Source: Arthrobacter glacialis (GTDB lineage Bacteria > Actinomycetota > Actinomycetes > Actinomycetales > Micrococcaceae). From it: DNA of 64,000 nt. The stretch spans positions 1 to 64,000 of the forward strand of contig NZ_PPXC01000003.1 in the NCBI RefSeq assembly GCF_002909445.1. The letters are read 5' to 3'. The translations under genes were made by a program, and so were the position numbers. Shown piece after piece: positions 53,128-64,000 of this stretch; within the stretch, counting starts at the first letter, position 1, and each line of letters starts with the position of its first letter. Under the pieces are notes generated by a model, which saw only the letters and a program-made list of their open reading frames with translations, was not told the DNA's origin and ran no database searches.

Positions 53128-53880
53128 ATGACGATCATTACTGAGAATTCCCAGCGCACCATGGCGGTTCAGGCCCGCGGTCTGCGCAAGACGTACGGCA
53201 AGGGTGACACCGAGGTGAGCGCCCTGAAAGGGGTTGACCTGGATTTCCCGGCCGGCCAGTTCACGGCCATCATGGGCCCCTCCGGCTCCGGCAAATCCAC
53301 CCTCATGCATTGCCTGGCCGGGCTTGATTCGGTGAACTCCGGCACCATCCACTTGGGCGACACCGAGCTGACGGCACTGAACGACAAGGCGCTGACGCAA
53401 CTGCGCCGTGACCGTATCGGCTTTGTCTTTCAAGCCTTCAATCTGGTCCCCACTCTCACCGCCGAAGCCAACATCACCTTGCCCGTGGCCCTGGCCGGGG
53501 GAACCGTGGATGCACAGTGGTTCTCCTTCATCACCACCACACTGGGCCTCACGGACCGGCTCAAACACAAGCCGCACGAGCTCTCCGGCGGCCAGCAGCA
53601 GCGCGTTGCCGTGGCCCGCGCGTTACTGACCCGACCCGACGTCATTTTTGGCGACGAGCCCACGGGAAATCTGGATTCGCGGTCCGGCGCCGAGGTGCTG
53701 GGCATGCTGCGCCGGTCCTCGCGTGAAATGGGCCAGAGCATCATCATGGTCACCCACGACCCCGTTGCCGCCTCCTATGCCGACCGCGTTGTCCTGATGA
53801 ACGACGGCGAACTGGTGGGCCAGCTGGAAAACCCCACCGCCGAGTCCGTGCTGGCTTCGCTGGCCTCCCTGGGGGCGTAA
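53128..53880 (+). CDS. ABC transporter ATPase (MacB/LolD-type exporter)
   Basis: 250 residues. Walker A GPSGSGKST, signature LSGGQQQRVAVARAL, Walker B VIFGDEPTGNLDS, H-loop VTHD. The LRRDRIGFVFQAFNL Q-loop region is typical of the MacB/FtsE-like subclass. Operon with the FtsX-like permease 3 bp downstream. Confidence 0.95.
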   Translation: MTIITENSQRTMAVQARGLRKTYGKGDTEVSALKGVDLDFPAGQFTAIMGPSGSGKSTLMHCLAGLDSVNSGTIHLGDTELTALNDKALTQLRRDRIGFVFQAFNLVPTLTAEANITLPVALAGGTVDAQWFSFITTTLGLTDRLKHKPHELSGGQQQRVAVARALLTRPDVIFGDEPTGNLDSRSGAEVLGMLRRSSREMGQSIIMVTHDPVAASYADRVVLMNDGELVGQLENPTAESVLASLASLGA

Positions 53881-53883
53881 ACC

Positions 53884-56373
53884 ATGCTGCAAGTAGCCCT
53901 GAGTCAGCTCAAGACTCATTCCCGGCGCTTCATAGCCATCACCTTGGCCGTGCTGCTCGCCGTCGCATTCCTGTCTGCCACCTTAATGGTCAACGCCTCC
54001 ACCAAGGCCTCACTGAAGGCCAGCATTGGACAGGCCTACGCCTCGGCGGATCTGGTGGTTTCCCCGCCCGGGAACAATCCACTTCCGGAGTCGGCGGCAG
54101 CCACAGTGGCGGCCTCCGCTGGGGTTGGCGAGTCGTACGCCCAGAGGACGCTTTACATCCAGACTGATCTGGGCAAGTCCTCCATTGGTGCTTCATTCCG
54201 CAACGTGTCCGCGTTCCCATCCCTGGAACCCGTCAAGCTCCTGTCCGGAACATGGCCCGGAAATGACCAAGAGGTTGTGGTGGACACCGTCACTGCCGAA
54301 CGCAACTCGCTGGCAATAGGCGGCAAGACCACGTTGACCGGCCAAGGTACCGGCGAACTCGGTGACGTCAAGAAACCAAGCCTGACGGCCACGATCACGG
54401 GCATCACGGCGACCTCCGCTGACCCCCAGTCATCGGGGACTGCCCAATTCGTCGGCACCCCGGCGGCGGTGAATAGCTTAGGCACCCCGGACGACGGCTA
54501 CCGCACCATCTCGGCAAACCTGAAGGATGGCACATCCATTGCAGAGGCCAAGGCGTCCCTGGCTGCCGCCCTGGACCAGCCCATCGAAACCATCATGACC
54601 CCGGATGAGAAGACCACCGAACAGGTGGCGAACTTTACCGGCGGCCAGGACCAGCTGACCATTGTCCTGCTTGCCTTTGCTGGCGTGGCCCTGTTGGTCT
54701 CCGCTTTGGTTGTCTCCAACACCTTCTCCGTTTTGGTGGCCCAGCGGACCCGCGAACTGGCACTGCTGCGCTGTGTGGGCGCCAGCCGCAGCCAAGTCCG
54801 GAGCTCGGTGATTGTGGAGGCCCTCATTGTCGGCTTCACGGCCTCCGTTCTGGGCGTTCTGGCCGCCACGGGCACCATGGCCCTCGTTTTGACCCTGCTG
54901 AGCCAAAACCCGGACTTCAGCTTCGCCACCCTGGCGGTGCCGCCGTCGGCCATTATTGCCGGCATTGTGGTGGGCACCCTGCTCACCGTCCTGGCCGCAC
55001 TGGTGCCGGCTCGGGCCGCGACCGCCGTAGCGCCACTGGCCGCACTGCGACCCGCTGATGACGCGACGATGCACAACACCGGAGGCCGCATCCGCCTGAC
55101 CATTGGAGTGGTGCTGATCTTGGCTGGCGGTGTGGGACTGATTGCCGGCGGCATCTCCGCGAACCTGCTGCTGGCGCTCCCCTCCGGCGCGGCGTCATTC
55201 ATCGGATTCCTGATGGCCGCGACGCTCTTTGTGCCCAAGTTGGTTTCGCTCGCCGGAACCTTGGCCCGACCAGCCGGTGTGCCCGGGAAGATGGCAGCGG
55301 CCAACGCCGTGCGTAATCCACGCAGGACCACCGCAACGGCGTCGGCCCTGCTCATTGGCGTCACGCTGGTGACCATGATGATGACGGGCGCAGCAACTGC
55401 CCGGCACGCCTTTGATTCCGAGCTCGACGGCACCTACCCGGTGGATCTAGCGGCACAAACGGTCCCCGGCGGGGACGCCATCTCGGAGGCCGATATGGCC
55501 ACCGCCTCAGCACTTCCCGGTGTGACACACATTGCCCGGCTTGAACTGGTGGGCCTGGTGACGGCCGGGAACACGCAGCTCCCGGCCTACGGAATTTCCG
55601 ACGCCGATGCCCTCGCCTTGCTGGCAAATCCGGCAAACCGTCCCTCCCGCACTTCCGTGGTACTCCCCAAGGGCACCCCGGGCAGTGCGGGCAGCCTGCT
55701 CGCCGGGACGCAGACCACGAACCTGACGGCAACCTCCTCCACGGCCTATGGCATGACTGCTTTGGTTTCCTTGGACGCATTCCACGCGCTGCCGGCGGAC
55801 GATCCGCTGCATACCCAAATGACGGCACCGCTGTGGATCACGGTTGACCCGGCGTTGGATGCGAATGCGTTGATGGACCTGCGCACCTCCTTGGCGCAGA
55901 CACTGCACCTAGACGAGAACCAGATCAGCGGGGGTGTCCTGGAAAAGGTCATGTTCAACCAGGTGATCGACATGCTCTTGCTCGTGGTCACGGGTTTGCT
56001 GGCCGTGGCGGTGTTCATCGCCTTGATCGGCGTTGCCAACACGCTTTCCCTGTCAGTGCTGGAACGGACCCGGGAAAACTCGCTGTTGCGGGCGCTGGGC
56101 CTGACCCGCGGACAGTTGCGGGGCATGCTCGCCATTGAGGCGGTGCTGATTGCTGGGGTGGCGGCCATCATCGGCTCCGTCCTGGGCGCCGTGTATGGCT
56201 GGGCTGGTGCCCAATCAGCTCTGGGCAGCTTTGCTGATGTTGCAGCTGTCATCCCGTGGGGCCAAATCCTCGCCGTGGTGCTCGTTGCCGCGGTGGCCGG
56301 CTTGCTGGCCTCCGTGATCCCCGCCCGCCGCGCTGCGAAACTCTCCCCCGTTGAGGGACTGGCCATGGACTAA
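53884..56373 (+). CDS. FtsX-like ABC transporter permease (MacB type)
   Basis: 829 residues with two FtsX domains: an N-terminal membrane span (17-37), a periplasm-facing MacB-like region, three spans (~260-380), a second membrane block, a further extracytoplasmic domain and three final spans. TRELALLRCVGASRSQVRSSVIVEALIVG and RTRENSLLRALGLTRGQLRGMLAIEAVLI are the two coupling segments. Such pairs export peptides or antibiotics or act in mechanotransmission; cargo unknown. Confidence 0.92.
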   Translation: MLQVALSQLKTHSRRFIAITLAVLLAVAFLSATLMVNASTKASLKASIGQAYASADLVVSPPGNNPLPESAAATVAASAGVGESYAQRTLYIQTDLGKSSIGASFRNVSAFPSLEPVKLLSGTWPGNDQEVVVDTVTAERNSLAIGGKTTLTGQGTGELGDVKKPSLTATITGITATSADPQSSGTAQFVGTPAAVNSLGTPDDGYRTISANLKDGTSIAEAKASLAAALDQPIETIMTPDEKTTEQVANFTGGQDQLTIVLLAFAGVALLVSALVVSNTFSVLVAQRTRELALLRCVGASRSQVRSSVIVEALIVGFTASVLGVLAATGTMALVLTLLSQNPDFSFATLAVPPSAIIAGIVVGTLLTVLAALVPARAATAVAPLAALRPADDATMHNTGGRIRLTIGVVLILAGGVGLIAGGISANLLLALPSGAASFIGFLMAATLFVPKLVSLAGTLARPAGVPGKMAAANAVRNPRRTTATASALLIGVTLVTMMMTGAATARHAFDSELDGTYPVDLAAQTVPGGDAISEADMATASALPGVTHIARLELVGLVTAGNTQLPAYGISDADALALLANPANRPSRTSVVLPKGTPGSAGSLLAGTQTTNLTATSSTAYGMTALVSLDAFHALPADDPLHTQMTAPLWITVDPALDANALMDLRTSLAQTLHLDENQISGGVLEKVMFNQVIDMLLLVVTGLLAVAVFIALIGVANTLSLSVLERTRENSLLRALGLTRGQLRGMLAIEAVLIAGVAAIIGSVLGAVYGWAGAQSALGSFADVAAVIPWGQILAVVLVAAVAGLLASVIPARRAAKLSPVEGLAMD

Positions 56374-56395
56374 TTTCGGTTCCCCCGGCAAAAGG

Positions 56396-56453
56396 GACGG
56401 CGCTTGCGCAAAAAGACGGTGCTCCACGGCCAGCTTTTTACGCAAGCGCCGTC
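56396..56453. terminator. Long hairpin after the ABC permease
   Basis: 20-nt arms (56396-56415 with 56434-56453) with one mismatch, loop 18 nt, followed by TTTTCTG on the plus strand: a standard plus-strand terminator. Its outer GACGGCG sequence is shared with the hairpin at 57560-57625, so the AbiEi-like gene between them is bracketed by related elements. Confidence 0.85.
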
Positions 56454-56541
56454 TTTTCTGACTTCGGCAAGGAGCCGAAGTTATCCACAGCCGCAAAAGT
56501 GCCTCTTCCGCAGCGCTGGCTGTGGTGAAACCCTGTAGAAC

Positions 56542-57546
56542 ATGAGCATGCCACGGCTGATTTTGCCATCCGATTTGGAAAGTGTGGGGCAGGACAGACG
56601 CAAACTGGTGGCGTTGTGCAACAAGGGCGAACTCACCAGACTGCGCCGCGGAGTCTATGTCACTGCATCCGACTTCCGGGAACTCCACCCCTTGCAGCAA
56701 TACGGCCTGAGGGCACTGGCCTTTCAACAACTTGCACCACGGCAACCCGTACTCTGCCATGCCACGGCAGCGCTGTTGTGGGGTTTGTGGATCGTGGGGT
56801 CGCCCCAAAGACTTCACGTCATGACGGAGGTGACTCGCGGCGGGCGCACCGAGAATGGCGTGATTCGCCACCGCGGTTCGATGACCGAAGGGGTGGTTCA
56901 CTGCGGTCCGTTCCAACTCACGGACAAACTCACAACTGTCACGCAATTGATTTTGAGCCTGCCCTTTCCCTACGCTGTGGCGGTGTGTGATTCCAGTCTG
57001 CGCGTCCCCAACCGCCAACACATCTACAACCAGTTCACCCAGGCAGATAGGGATCCCCAACCCGGGGAGCCCCGGTGGCAAAGCAACTACCCGCAAGGAA
57101 CACCATTGGGGCGCGAACAGCTCGCGGCCGCTGCCGATCTACTGCCCAGCAGGGCTGCCAATGTGCGGGCCATGGCCGTCATAAATTTCGCCTCAGCACT
57201 CTCCGGCTCTGCCGGAGAGTCGATTAGCCGGGCCAAGATGCACATGTTCGGATTTCCAATACCCGTGCTGCAGAAACACTTCACGCTGCGTGACGGGAGC
57301 GACGCCTTTGTCGACTTCTGGTTTGAACAACTCCGCCTCGCTGGGGAGTTCGACGGCAAGGAGAAGTACCTCCGGGCTGGTTGGAGCGGCGGATTGTCCA
57401 TTCAGGACCGGGTTTTGAAGGAAAAGCAGCGAGAAGACCAGATCCGATCCCAGGACGTCGGATTTGTTCGGTGGACGTGGGCGGAAATGCTGAACCGGGA
57501 ACGGTTTATCGCCCTGCTCCGTCAGGCCGGCCTTCGGCAAAAATAG
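56542..57546 (+). CDS. AbiEi-antitoxin-like / nuclease-like fusion, second copy
   Basis: 334 residues, paralogue of 4848-5807. N-terminal KGELTRLRRGVYVTA mirrors the winged-helix end of AbiEi; the C-terminal part has FVDFWFEQLRLAGEFDGKEKYLR, then KEKQREDQI and FVRWTWAEML. Conserved Asp, Glu, Asp and Lys in the two copies suggest a PD-(D/E)xK-like active site. No cognate toxin gene is next door. Bracketed by the hairpins at 56396 and 57560. Function unknown. Confidence 0.75.
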   Translation: MSMPRLILPSDLESVGQDRRKLVALCNKGELTRLRRGVYVTASDFRELHPLQQYGLRALAFQQLAPRQPVLCHATAALLWGLWIVGSPQRLHVMTEVTRGGRTENGVIRHRGSMTEGVVHCGPFQLTDKLTTVTQLILSLPFPYAVAVCDSSLRVPNRQHIYNQFTQADRDPQPGEPRWQSNYPQGTPLGREQLAAAADLLPSRAANVRAMAVINFASALSGSAGESISRAKMHMFGFPIPVLQKHFTLRDGSDAFVDFWFEQLRLAGEFDGKEKYLRAGWSGGLSIQDRVLKEKQREDQIRSQDVGFVRWTWAEMLNRERFIALLRQAGLRQK

Positions 57547-57559
57547 TTCACCTGCACAA

Positions 57560-57625
57560 AAGAGACGGCGTTCGCGGTTAAAGCCGGTGGTAGAACACCG
57601 GCTTTAACCGCGAACGCCGTCTCTT
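57560..57625. terminator. Perfect 30-bp-stem hairpin between convergent genes
   Basis: Arms 57560-57589 and 57596-57625 are exact complements around a 6-nt loop. It serves both the AbiEi-like gene and metG, which converge. Perfect pairing over 30 bp is unusual for a plain intrinsic terminator. Confidence 0.88.
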
Positions 57626-57641
57626 GCAACAGGCCTGGCGG

Positions 57642-59222
57642 TTACGCCTCTACCGGAGCCGGTTCCTCATACTTGGGGAAGATCGGCGCCGGTGCGGGCA
57701 AGACTGTACCGGCCACCAGGGGTGAGGTGAAGGCAGCGAACTGGCGAACGGCGTCGTCCGGGGAAGTTCCCTGGCCCAGCACCTCCAGCAGCTTCGCGGC
57801 GGCGTCGGGCATGACCGGCTGAACCAGGATCGAGACCATGCGCAGCACCTCGAGGGTCACGTACAGCACCGTTTCCATGCGGGGCACATCTGTCTTGCGC
57901 AGCACCCACGGGGCCTGGTCGGCAAAGTAGGCGTTGGTGTCGCCCAGCACATGCCAAATCTTCTCTAGTGAACCGTGGAAATCCTGTACCTGGTAGGCAG
58001 CGCGGGACTGCTCCAACAGCGCAGCGGCCGCGGCCAGGATGGCCTCATCAGCCTCGGTGAATGCGCCGGGAGTGGGCACCACGCCCTCGCAGTTCTTGGC
58101 CACCATGGACAAGGAGCGCTGGGCCAGGTTGCCCAAGTTGTTGGCAAGGTCGGAGTTCATCCGGCTCACGACGGCGTCATGGTTGTAGGAGCCGTCGGCG
58201 CCGAAGGGGACCTCGCGCAGCAGGAAGAAGCGCACCTGGTCCAGGCCGTACTGGGCAACCCAGTCGGCCGGGGCCACCACGTTGCCCAGGGATTTGGACA
58301 TCTTCACGCCGTTGTTGTGGAGGAAACCGTGGATCATGACACGCTGAGGCAGTTCTAGCCCGGCGGACATCAGGAACGCGGGCCAGTAGACGGCGTGGAA
58401 ACGGGAGATGTCCTTGCCGATGATGTGCACGTCGGCGGGCCAGAACTTCTGGAACGATGCCGAATCCACGTCCGGGTAGCCAATGCCGGTGAGGTAGTTG
58501 GTGAGCGCGTCAACCCACACGTACATGACGTGCTTGTCATTGCCGGGCACGGGAACGCCCCAGTCAAAGGTGGTGCGGCTGACGGACAGGTCCTCGAGGC
58601 CGCCCTTGACGAAGCTGATGACCTCGTTGAAGCGGGTACGCGGGGAGCCGAATTCGGGCTGGTCAGCGTAGAGCGCCAACAGCTTGTCCTGGTAGTTGGA
58701 GAGGCGGAAGAAGTAGCTTTCCTCTTCCGTCCAGGTCAGCTCGGTATCGGTGACCTTGGAGTAGCGCAGACCGTCTTCACGCAGTTCGGTCTCGTCCTCG
58801 CCGTAATAGGCCTCATCGCGGACGGAGTACCAGCCCTCGTACTTGCCCAAGTAAATGTCCCCGGCATCCTCCATCTTCTTCCAGATGGCCTGCGAGGCGG
58901 CGTAGTGGTCGGCGTCCGTGGTGCGGATGAACCGGTCGTAGCTGATGCCCAGGGCCGCGTGGGCTTCCTTGTAGACGGCAACGTTGCGGTCCACGAGTTC
59001 CTTGGGCGTGACGCCCTCTTTCTCAGCCGTTTGCGCGATCTTCATGCCGTGCTCATCTGTGCCGGTCAAGAACATGACGTCGTACCCGTCCAGGCGCTTG
59101 AAGCGTGCCATGGCGTCCGTGGCGATGTACTCGTAGGCGTGCCCAATGTGCGGGACACCGTTCGGGTACGTGATGGCGGTGGTCAGGTAGTAGGGCGTCT
59201 TGGCCGATTCAGTAGATGTCAC
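57642..59222 (-). CDS. metG: Methionyl-tRNA synthetase
   Basis: 526 residues, GTG start. HIGH motif in [10 protein letters not shown] (25-28) and KMSKS in [10 protein letters not shown] (307-311). The connective peptide lacks the Cys knuckles of the zinc form (only one Cys in the whole chain), as in mycobacterial-type MetRS. No C-terminal tRNA-binding dimerisation domain. Family identity is certain. Confidence 0.96.
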   Translation of the reverse strand: MTSTESAKTPYYLTTAITYPNGVPHIGHAYEYIATDAMARFKRLDGYDVMFLTGTDEHGMKIAQTAEKEGVTPKELVDRNVAVYKEAHAALGISYDRFIRTTDADHYAASQAIWKKMEDAGDIYLGKYEGWYSVRDEAYYGEDETELREDGLRYSKVTDTELTWTEEESYFFRLSNYQDKLLALYADQPEFGSPRTRFNEVISFVKGGLEDLSVSRTTFDWGVPVPGNDKHVMYVWVDALTNYLTGIGYPDVDSASFQKFWPADVHIIGKDISRFHAVYWPAFLMSAGLELPQRVMIHGFLHNNGVKMSKSLGNVVAPADWVAQYGLDQVRFFLLREVPFGADGSYNHDAVVSRMNSDLANNLGNLAQRSLSMVAKNCEGVVPTPGAFTEADEAILAAAAALLEQSRAAYQVQDFHGSLEKIWHVLGDTNAYFADQAPWVLRKTDVPRMETVLYVTLEVLRMVSILVQPVMPDAAAKLLEVLGQGTSPDDAVRQFAAFTSPLVAGTVLPAPAPIFPKYEEPAPVEA

Positions 59223-59302
59223 CCTACGAATTTACCGTGAACCCGGCTAAAACACCGATTCGTGACCGTCCCCACGGACCATGGTGGCATGGCCCCAAAA
59301 CG

Positions 59303-59372
59303 AACTGACCCGCAGTAGTGGTCGAAAAAACACGAAAATTCGCGATTTTTCGACCACTACTGCGGGTCAGTT
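59303..59372. terminator. Perfect 27-bp-stem hairpin after serA (CTGACCCGCAG type)
   Basis: Arms 59303-59329 and 59346-59372 are exact complements. The outer AACTGACCCGCAG is the same as in the hairpin at 31033-31106, though the inner halves differ. It starts 11 bp past the serA stop and ends serA transcription ahead of metG, which is co-directional. Confidence 0.88.
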
Positions 59373-59383
59373 GGAAAAGGAGA

Positions 59384-60979
59384 TTAGTCCTCGAGGTCCA
59401 CTTCACGGGCCATGGTGGCGCCGATTTCGGTCTTGATGGAATCCAACACAGCCTGCGGGACGGCACTGTCGACTGTCAGCAGGGACAGTGCCTGGCCGCC
59501 CTCGGTGTTGCGGGCAACCTGCATGCCGGCGATGTTGATGCCGTTCTCGCCCAGGAGACGGCCCAAGGTGCCGATAACGCCGGGGCGGTCAGCGTAAGAG
59601 ATGACCAGAAGGTGATCGCTCATGGGGATTTCGAGCTCGTAGCCGTTGACTGAAACGATCTTCTGGATCTGCTTCGGACCTGTCAGGGTGCCCGAAACGG
59701 AGATCTGTGAATCGTCCGAGAGTGCGCCGCGGATGGTCAAAACGTTGCGGTAGTCAGCTGATTCCAAGGTGGTGATCAGGTGGGTCTTGATGCCGCGCTG
59801 TTCGGCCAACACCGGTGCGTTGACGTAGGAAACCTGCTCGGAGACGATGTCCTTGAAGACACCCTTCAACGCTGAGAGCTCCAAAGCCTTGACGTCCAGG
59901 GCGGCAATTTCACCGGCAATTTCAACGTCGATCTGGGTCACGGAGGCGTGGGACAGTGCGGTGAAGATGCGTCCCAGCTTCTCGATCAGCGGGATGCCGG
60001 GGCGGACCTCGGCGGCAATGACGCCGCCGGCAACGTTTACGGCGTCCGGAACGAGCTCGCCAGCCAGGGCCAGACGCACCGACTTGGCGACGGAGACGCC
60101 GGCTTTTTCCTGCGCCTCATCAGTGGAGGCACCCAGGTGCGGTGTTGCGATGACGTTGTCCAGGCCGAGGAAGTCAACGTCCGTGGCGGGCTCCTTGACG
60201 AAAACGTCAATGCCGGCACCGGCGATTTCGCCCTCACGCAAGGCAATGTTCAAGGCCGCTTCATCGATCAAGCCACCGCGGGCCACGTTGATGACGTAGG
60301 CGGTCTTCTTCATCTTCGCAAAAGCTGCGGTGCCGATCATGCCCAGGGTTTCCGGCGTGCGCGGCATGTGGATGGTGATGAAGTCCGACTGTTCCAGCAG
60401 CTCATCCAGGGTCAGAAGCTGGACGCCCAGGCTGGCCGCGCGGGCTGAGGTGACGTAGGGATCGTAAGCAACGATCTCCATGCCAAAGGCCTTGGCGCGC
60501 TCGGTGATCAAGGCGCCAATGCGGCCCAAGCCGATGATGCCCAGCTTCTTTTCCAGCAGTTCGGTGCCGGTGTACTTGGAACGCTTCCACTCGCCGTTCT
60601 TCAGCGCGGTGCTGGCGGCGGGAATGTGCCGGGCCAGGGAGAGGATGTGGCCGATGGTCAGTTCCGCGGCGGAGACAATGTTCGACGTCGGGGCGTTAAC
60701 CACCATGACGCCGGCCTGCGTTGCAGCCTTGATGTCCACGTTGTCCAGCCCCACACCGGCACGTGCAATGACCTTCAAGTTCTTCGCTGCGGCAATGGCC
60801 TCGGCGTCCACCTGCGTTGCGGAGCGAACCAGGATCGCGTCGACGTCAACGATGGCAGAAAGCAGTTCGGAGCGGTTTGCCCCATCGGCATGTCGGATCT
60901 CAAAATCGGGACCCAGCGCCTCAATGGTGGCGGGCGAAAGTTCCTCAGCGAGGAGTACTACTGGCTTGGTGGCGCTCAC
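59384..60979 (-). CDS. serA: D-3-phosphoglycerate dehydrogenase
   Basis: 531 residues, GTG start. NAD domain GLGRIGALI, catalytic VINVARGGLIDEAAL and TPHLGASTDEAQEKAG, then an ASB-type intervening domain and a C-terminal ACT domain (LLVISYADRPGVIGTLGRLL): the long type I form, likely serine-regulated. First committed step of serine synthesis. Confidence 0.96.
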   Translation of the reverse strand: MSATKPVVLLAEELSPATIEALGPDFEIRHADGANRSELLSAIVDVDAILVRSATQVDAEAIAAAKNLKVIARAGVGLDNVDIKAATQAGVMVVNAPTSNIVSAAELTIGHILSLARHIPAASTALKNGEWKRSKYTGTELLEKKLGIIGLGRIGALITERAKAFGMEIVAYDPYVTSARAASLGVQLLTLDELLEQSDFITIHMPRTPETLGMIGTAAFAKMKKTAYVINVARGGLIDEAALNIALREGEIAGAGIDVFVKEPATDVDFLGLDNVIATPHLGASTDEAQEKAGVSVAKSVRLALAGELVPDAVNVAGGVIAAEVRPGIPLIEKLGRIFTALSHASVTQIDVEIAGEIAALDVKALELSALKGVFKDIVSEQVSYVNAPVLAEQRGIKTHLITTLESADYRNVLTIRGALSDDSQISVSGTLTGPKQIQKIVSVNGYELEIPMSDHLLVISYADRPGVIGTLGRLLGENGINIAGMQVARNTEGGQALSLLTVDSAVPQAVLDSIKTEIGATMAREVDLED

Positions 60980-61056
60980 CTGGTGACCTCTTTAGCTTTC
61001 GTTTATGTTCTTGTGGGGATTTTGGTGATGGTTCTTATGCTGATATTCCAACAGAA

Positions 61057-61088
61057 AAGCCGGACTCCAGTTTATGGGAGCCCGGCTT
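61057..61088 (-). terminator. ilvC terminator
   Basis: AAGCCGG/CCGGCTT plus a CTCC/GGAG extension across one mismatch, loop 8-10 nt; on the minus strand it is followed by TTTTCTG. It lies about 145 bp past the ilvC stop in the 252-bp gap to serA, which otherwise shows no gene. Confidence 0.65.
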
Positions 61089-61231
61089 CCTCACCGTAAC
61101 AATCGGCAAGTGCACCGACGCAAGCGATGCAACTCACATGTGGAGCGCTGCTTGGCTCAAGTTCGACGTCGGCTGCCGAGCCCAGGTGGGTCCGGCAGGC
61201 GACGCAAGAACTTGAAACGCAACTGCCTGTG

Positions 61232-62843
<1,612 letters not shown>

Positions 62844-62846
62844 GTT

Positions 62847-64000
62847 CTAGTCCTCCTCGTCCCACACCGGGGTCATGTTCCGGGCTACCTGAATTTGGTC
62901 ATTGCTGACGCCCGAGGGCACCATGGGCCACACCATTGAATCGGGGCTGACCACGAAGTCAATGATGACGGGGCGGTCATTGATGGCCAGGGCGGCCTCA
63001 ATGGTGGCGTCCAGATCTTCAACACGTTCGCAGCGCAGGCCAACACAGTCGTATGCCTCGGCCAGTTTCACGAAGTCCGGAACCCGGATGGTGTCGTGGC
63101 CCGTGTTCAGGTCGGTGTTGGAGTATCGGCTGTTGTAAAACAGTGTCTGCCACTGGCGAACCATGCCCAGGGAAGAGTTGTTGATGATGGCAACCTTGAT
63201 GGGGATGTTGTTGATGCGGCAGGTGGCCAGCTCCTGGTTGGTCATCTGGAAGCAACCGTCGCCGTCGATCGCCCACACAACACGGTCCGGGTCGCCCACC
63301 TTGGCACCCATGGCCGCGGGAACCGAGTAACCCATGGTGCCGGCACCGCCGGAGTTCAGCCACGCCCGGGGACGCTCGTACTTGATGAACTGGGCCGCCC
63401 ACATCTGGTGCTGGCCAACGCCCGCGGTGTAAACGGCTTCGGGTCCTGTCAGGGCCCCGATGCGGGAGATGACGCGCTGCGGAGACATGAGCCCGTCTTC
63501 GGGTTCGGTCCAGCCCAGCGGGTAGGTGTCGCGCAGGTTGCCCAGGAACGCCCACCAGTCACCGAGGTCCGGCGCGCCGGAGGCATCGAACTCCGCCTTC
63601 ACGGCAGCGCTCAGGTCCGGAATGATCTCCTTGACCGAGCCAACAATGGGAACATCTGCTGTGCGGTTCTTGGAAATTTCTGCCGGGTCAATATCGGCGT
63701 GAATGACCTTGGCGTGCGGTGCAAAGCTGCTCAGCACACCAGTGACGCGGTCATCGAAGCGTGCACCTAGGGTGATGAGCAGGTCCGACTGCTGCAGGGC
63801 TGTGACGGCGGAAACGGTGCCGTGCATGCCAGGCATGCCAACGTGCAGCGGGTGCGAATCGGGGAATACGCCCCGGGCCATCAAGGTGGTCACAACGGGG
63901 GCACCCGTCAGTTCCGCCAGAACCATCAGTTCCGCAGCTGCATTGCCCTTGACAACGCCGCCGCCCACATAAAGAACAGGCTTTTTGGCTTCGCGGATCA
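62847..64000 (-). CDS. ilvB: Acetolactate synthase large subunit, 5' end outside window
   Basis: The frame is open to the window edge; its first in-frame start-like codon at 63968 is internal, since the residues before it ([18 protein letters not shown]) continue the family sequence. Central and C-terminal TPP domains are present: [52 protein letters not shown] and [12 protein letters not shown]. About 384 residues are visible. First gene of ilvBNC. Confidence 0.96.
   Translation of the reverse strand, partial: IREAKKPVLYVGGGVVKGNAAAELMVLAELTGAPVVTTLMARGVFPDSHPLHVGMPGMHGTVSAVTALQQSDLLITLGARFDDRVTGVLSSFAPHAKVIHADIDPAEISKNRTADVPIVGSVKEIIPDLSAAVKAEFDASGAPDLGDWWAFLGNLRDTYPLGWTEPEDGLMSPQRVISRIGALTGPEAVYTAGVGQHQMWAAQFIKYERPRAWLNSGGAGTMGYSVPAAMGAKVGDPDRVVWAIDGDGCFQMTNQELATCRINNIPIKVAIINNSSLGMVRQWQTLFYNSRYSNTDLNTGHDTIRVPDFVKLAEAYDCVGLRCERVEDLDATIEAALAINDRPVIIDFVVSPDSMVWPMVPSGVSNDQIQVARNMTPVWDEED

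Noticed and set aside
52954-53577. Long upstream extension of the methyltransferase frame
   Set aside because: It lies antisense to the ABC ATPase gene, and the ATG at 52953 has a GGAGGAG site upstream.
56481-56489. Perfect DnaA-box sequence TTATCCACA
   Set aside because: A single copy in an ordinary promoter region, without clustered boxes, dnaA/dnaN or an AT-rich unwinding element.

Overview
The window is a 64 kb, high-GC chromosomal stretch from an actinobacterium. Gene content and synteny point to Micrococcaceae, most likely Arthrobacter or a close relative: a C50 carotenoid (decaprenoxanthin-type) operon, divergent ltbR/leuCD, gltX next to tRNA-Gln and tRNA-Glu, a murA-plsC-gpsA-ddl operon, many GTG/TTG starts and 4-nt gene overlaps. 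The assignment is inference from context; no database search was run. I see no CRISPR array, rRNA, prophage or insertion sequence.

Layout: (1) 1-4.6 kb, minus-strand envelope operon murA, plsC, gpsA, ddl. (2) 4.8-8.9 kb, an AbiEi-antitoxin/nuclease-like gene, then leuCD with the divergent IclR regulator ltbR. (3) 9-16.6 kb, a secreted CAP-domain protein with five Ig-like repeats, a DUF1697 gene, an overlapping pair of large membrane GTPases, CsbD and GlsB/YeaQ stress proteins, and two paralogous 52-residue membrane proteins too short for usual ORF calling. (4) 16.7-20.4 kb, tRNA-Glu, tRNA-Gln, a HAD hydrolase, gltX, then an ArsR/AHSA1 pair with a palindromic operator over its start codon. (5) 20.4-30 kb, a flavin monooxygenase with its divergent GAF regulator, a membrane-anchored glycine/alanine-rich rod protein, an AnsP-like permease, and a two-component system whose kinase has Arg where the phosphoacceptor His should be. 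(6) 30-34.9 kb, FAH-family enzyme, ilvE, leuB, photolyase. (7) 34.9-42.5 kb, carotenoid operon crtR-crtE-crtB-crtI-crtYe-crtYf-crtEb and a divergent SDR/DUF2867 gene. (8) 42.6-50 kb, a second two-component system, then a class-V aminotransferase with a sugar-type ABC importer under a divergent GntR regulator. (9) 50-57.6 kb, an AlkZ-like protein, a CsoR/CstR-type sensor facing a Cys-rich 58-residue protein across two perfect operators, a methyltransferase, a MacB-like exporter and a second AbiEi/nuclease-like protein. (10) 57.6-64 kb, metG, serA, ilvC, ilvN and a truncated ilvB.

Branched-chain amino acid genes occur in three blocks (leuCD; ilvE and leuB; ilvBNC). A TCTCA-N5-TGAGA site at both leuC/ltbR and leuB supports joint control by LtbR. 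Ends of transcription units are marked by unusually long, often near-perfect inverted repeats. Two of these are 67/68 identical to each other and others share arm sequences, so they look like a dispersed repeat family acting as (mostly bidirectional) terminators.

The least explained items are the CsoR/Cys-rich module, the hairpin repeat family, the His-to-Arg kinase, the 52-residue protein pair, the rod protein and a terminator-like hairpin embedded in the start of the HAD gene.
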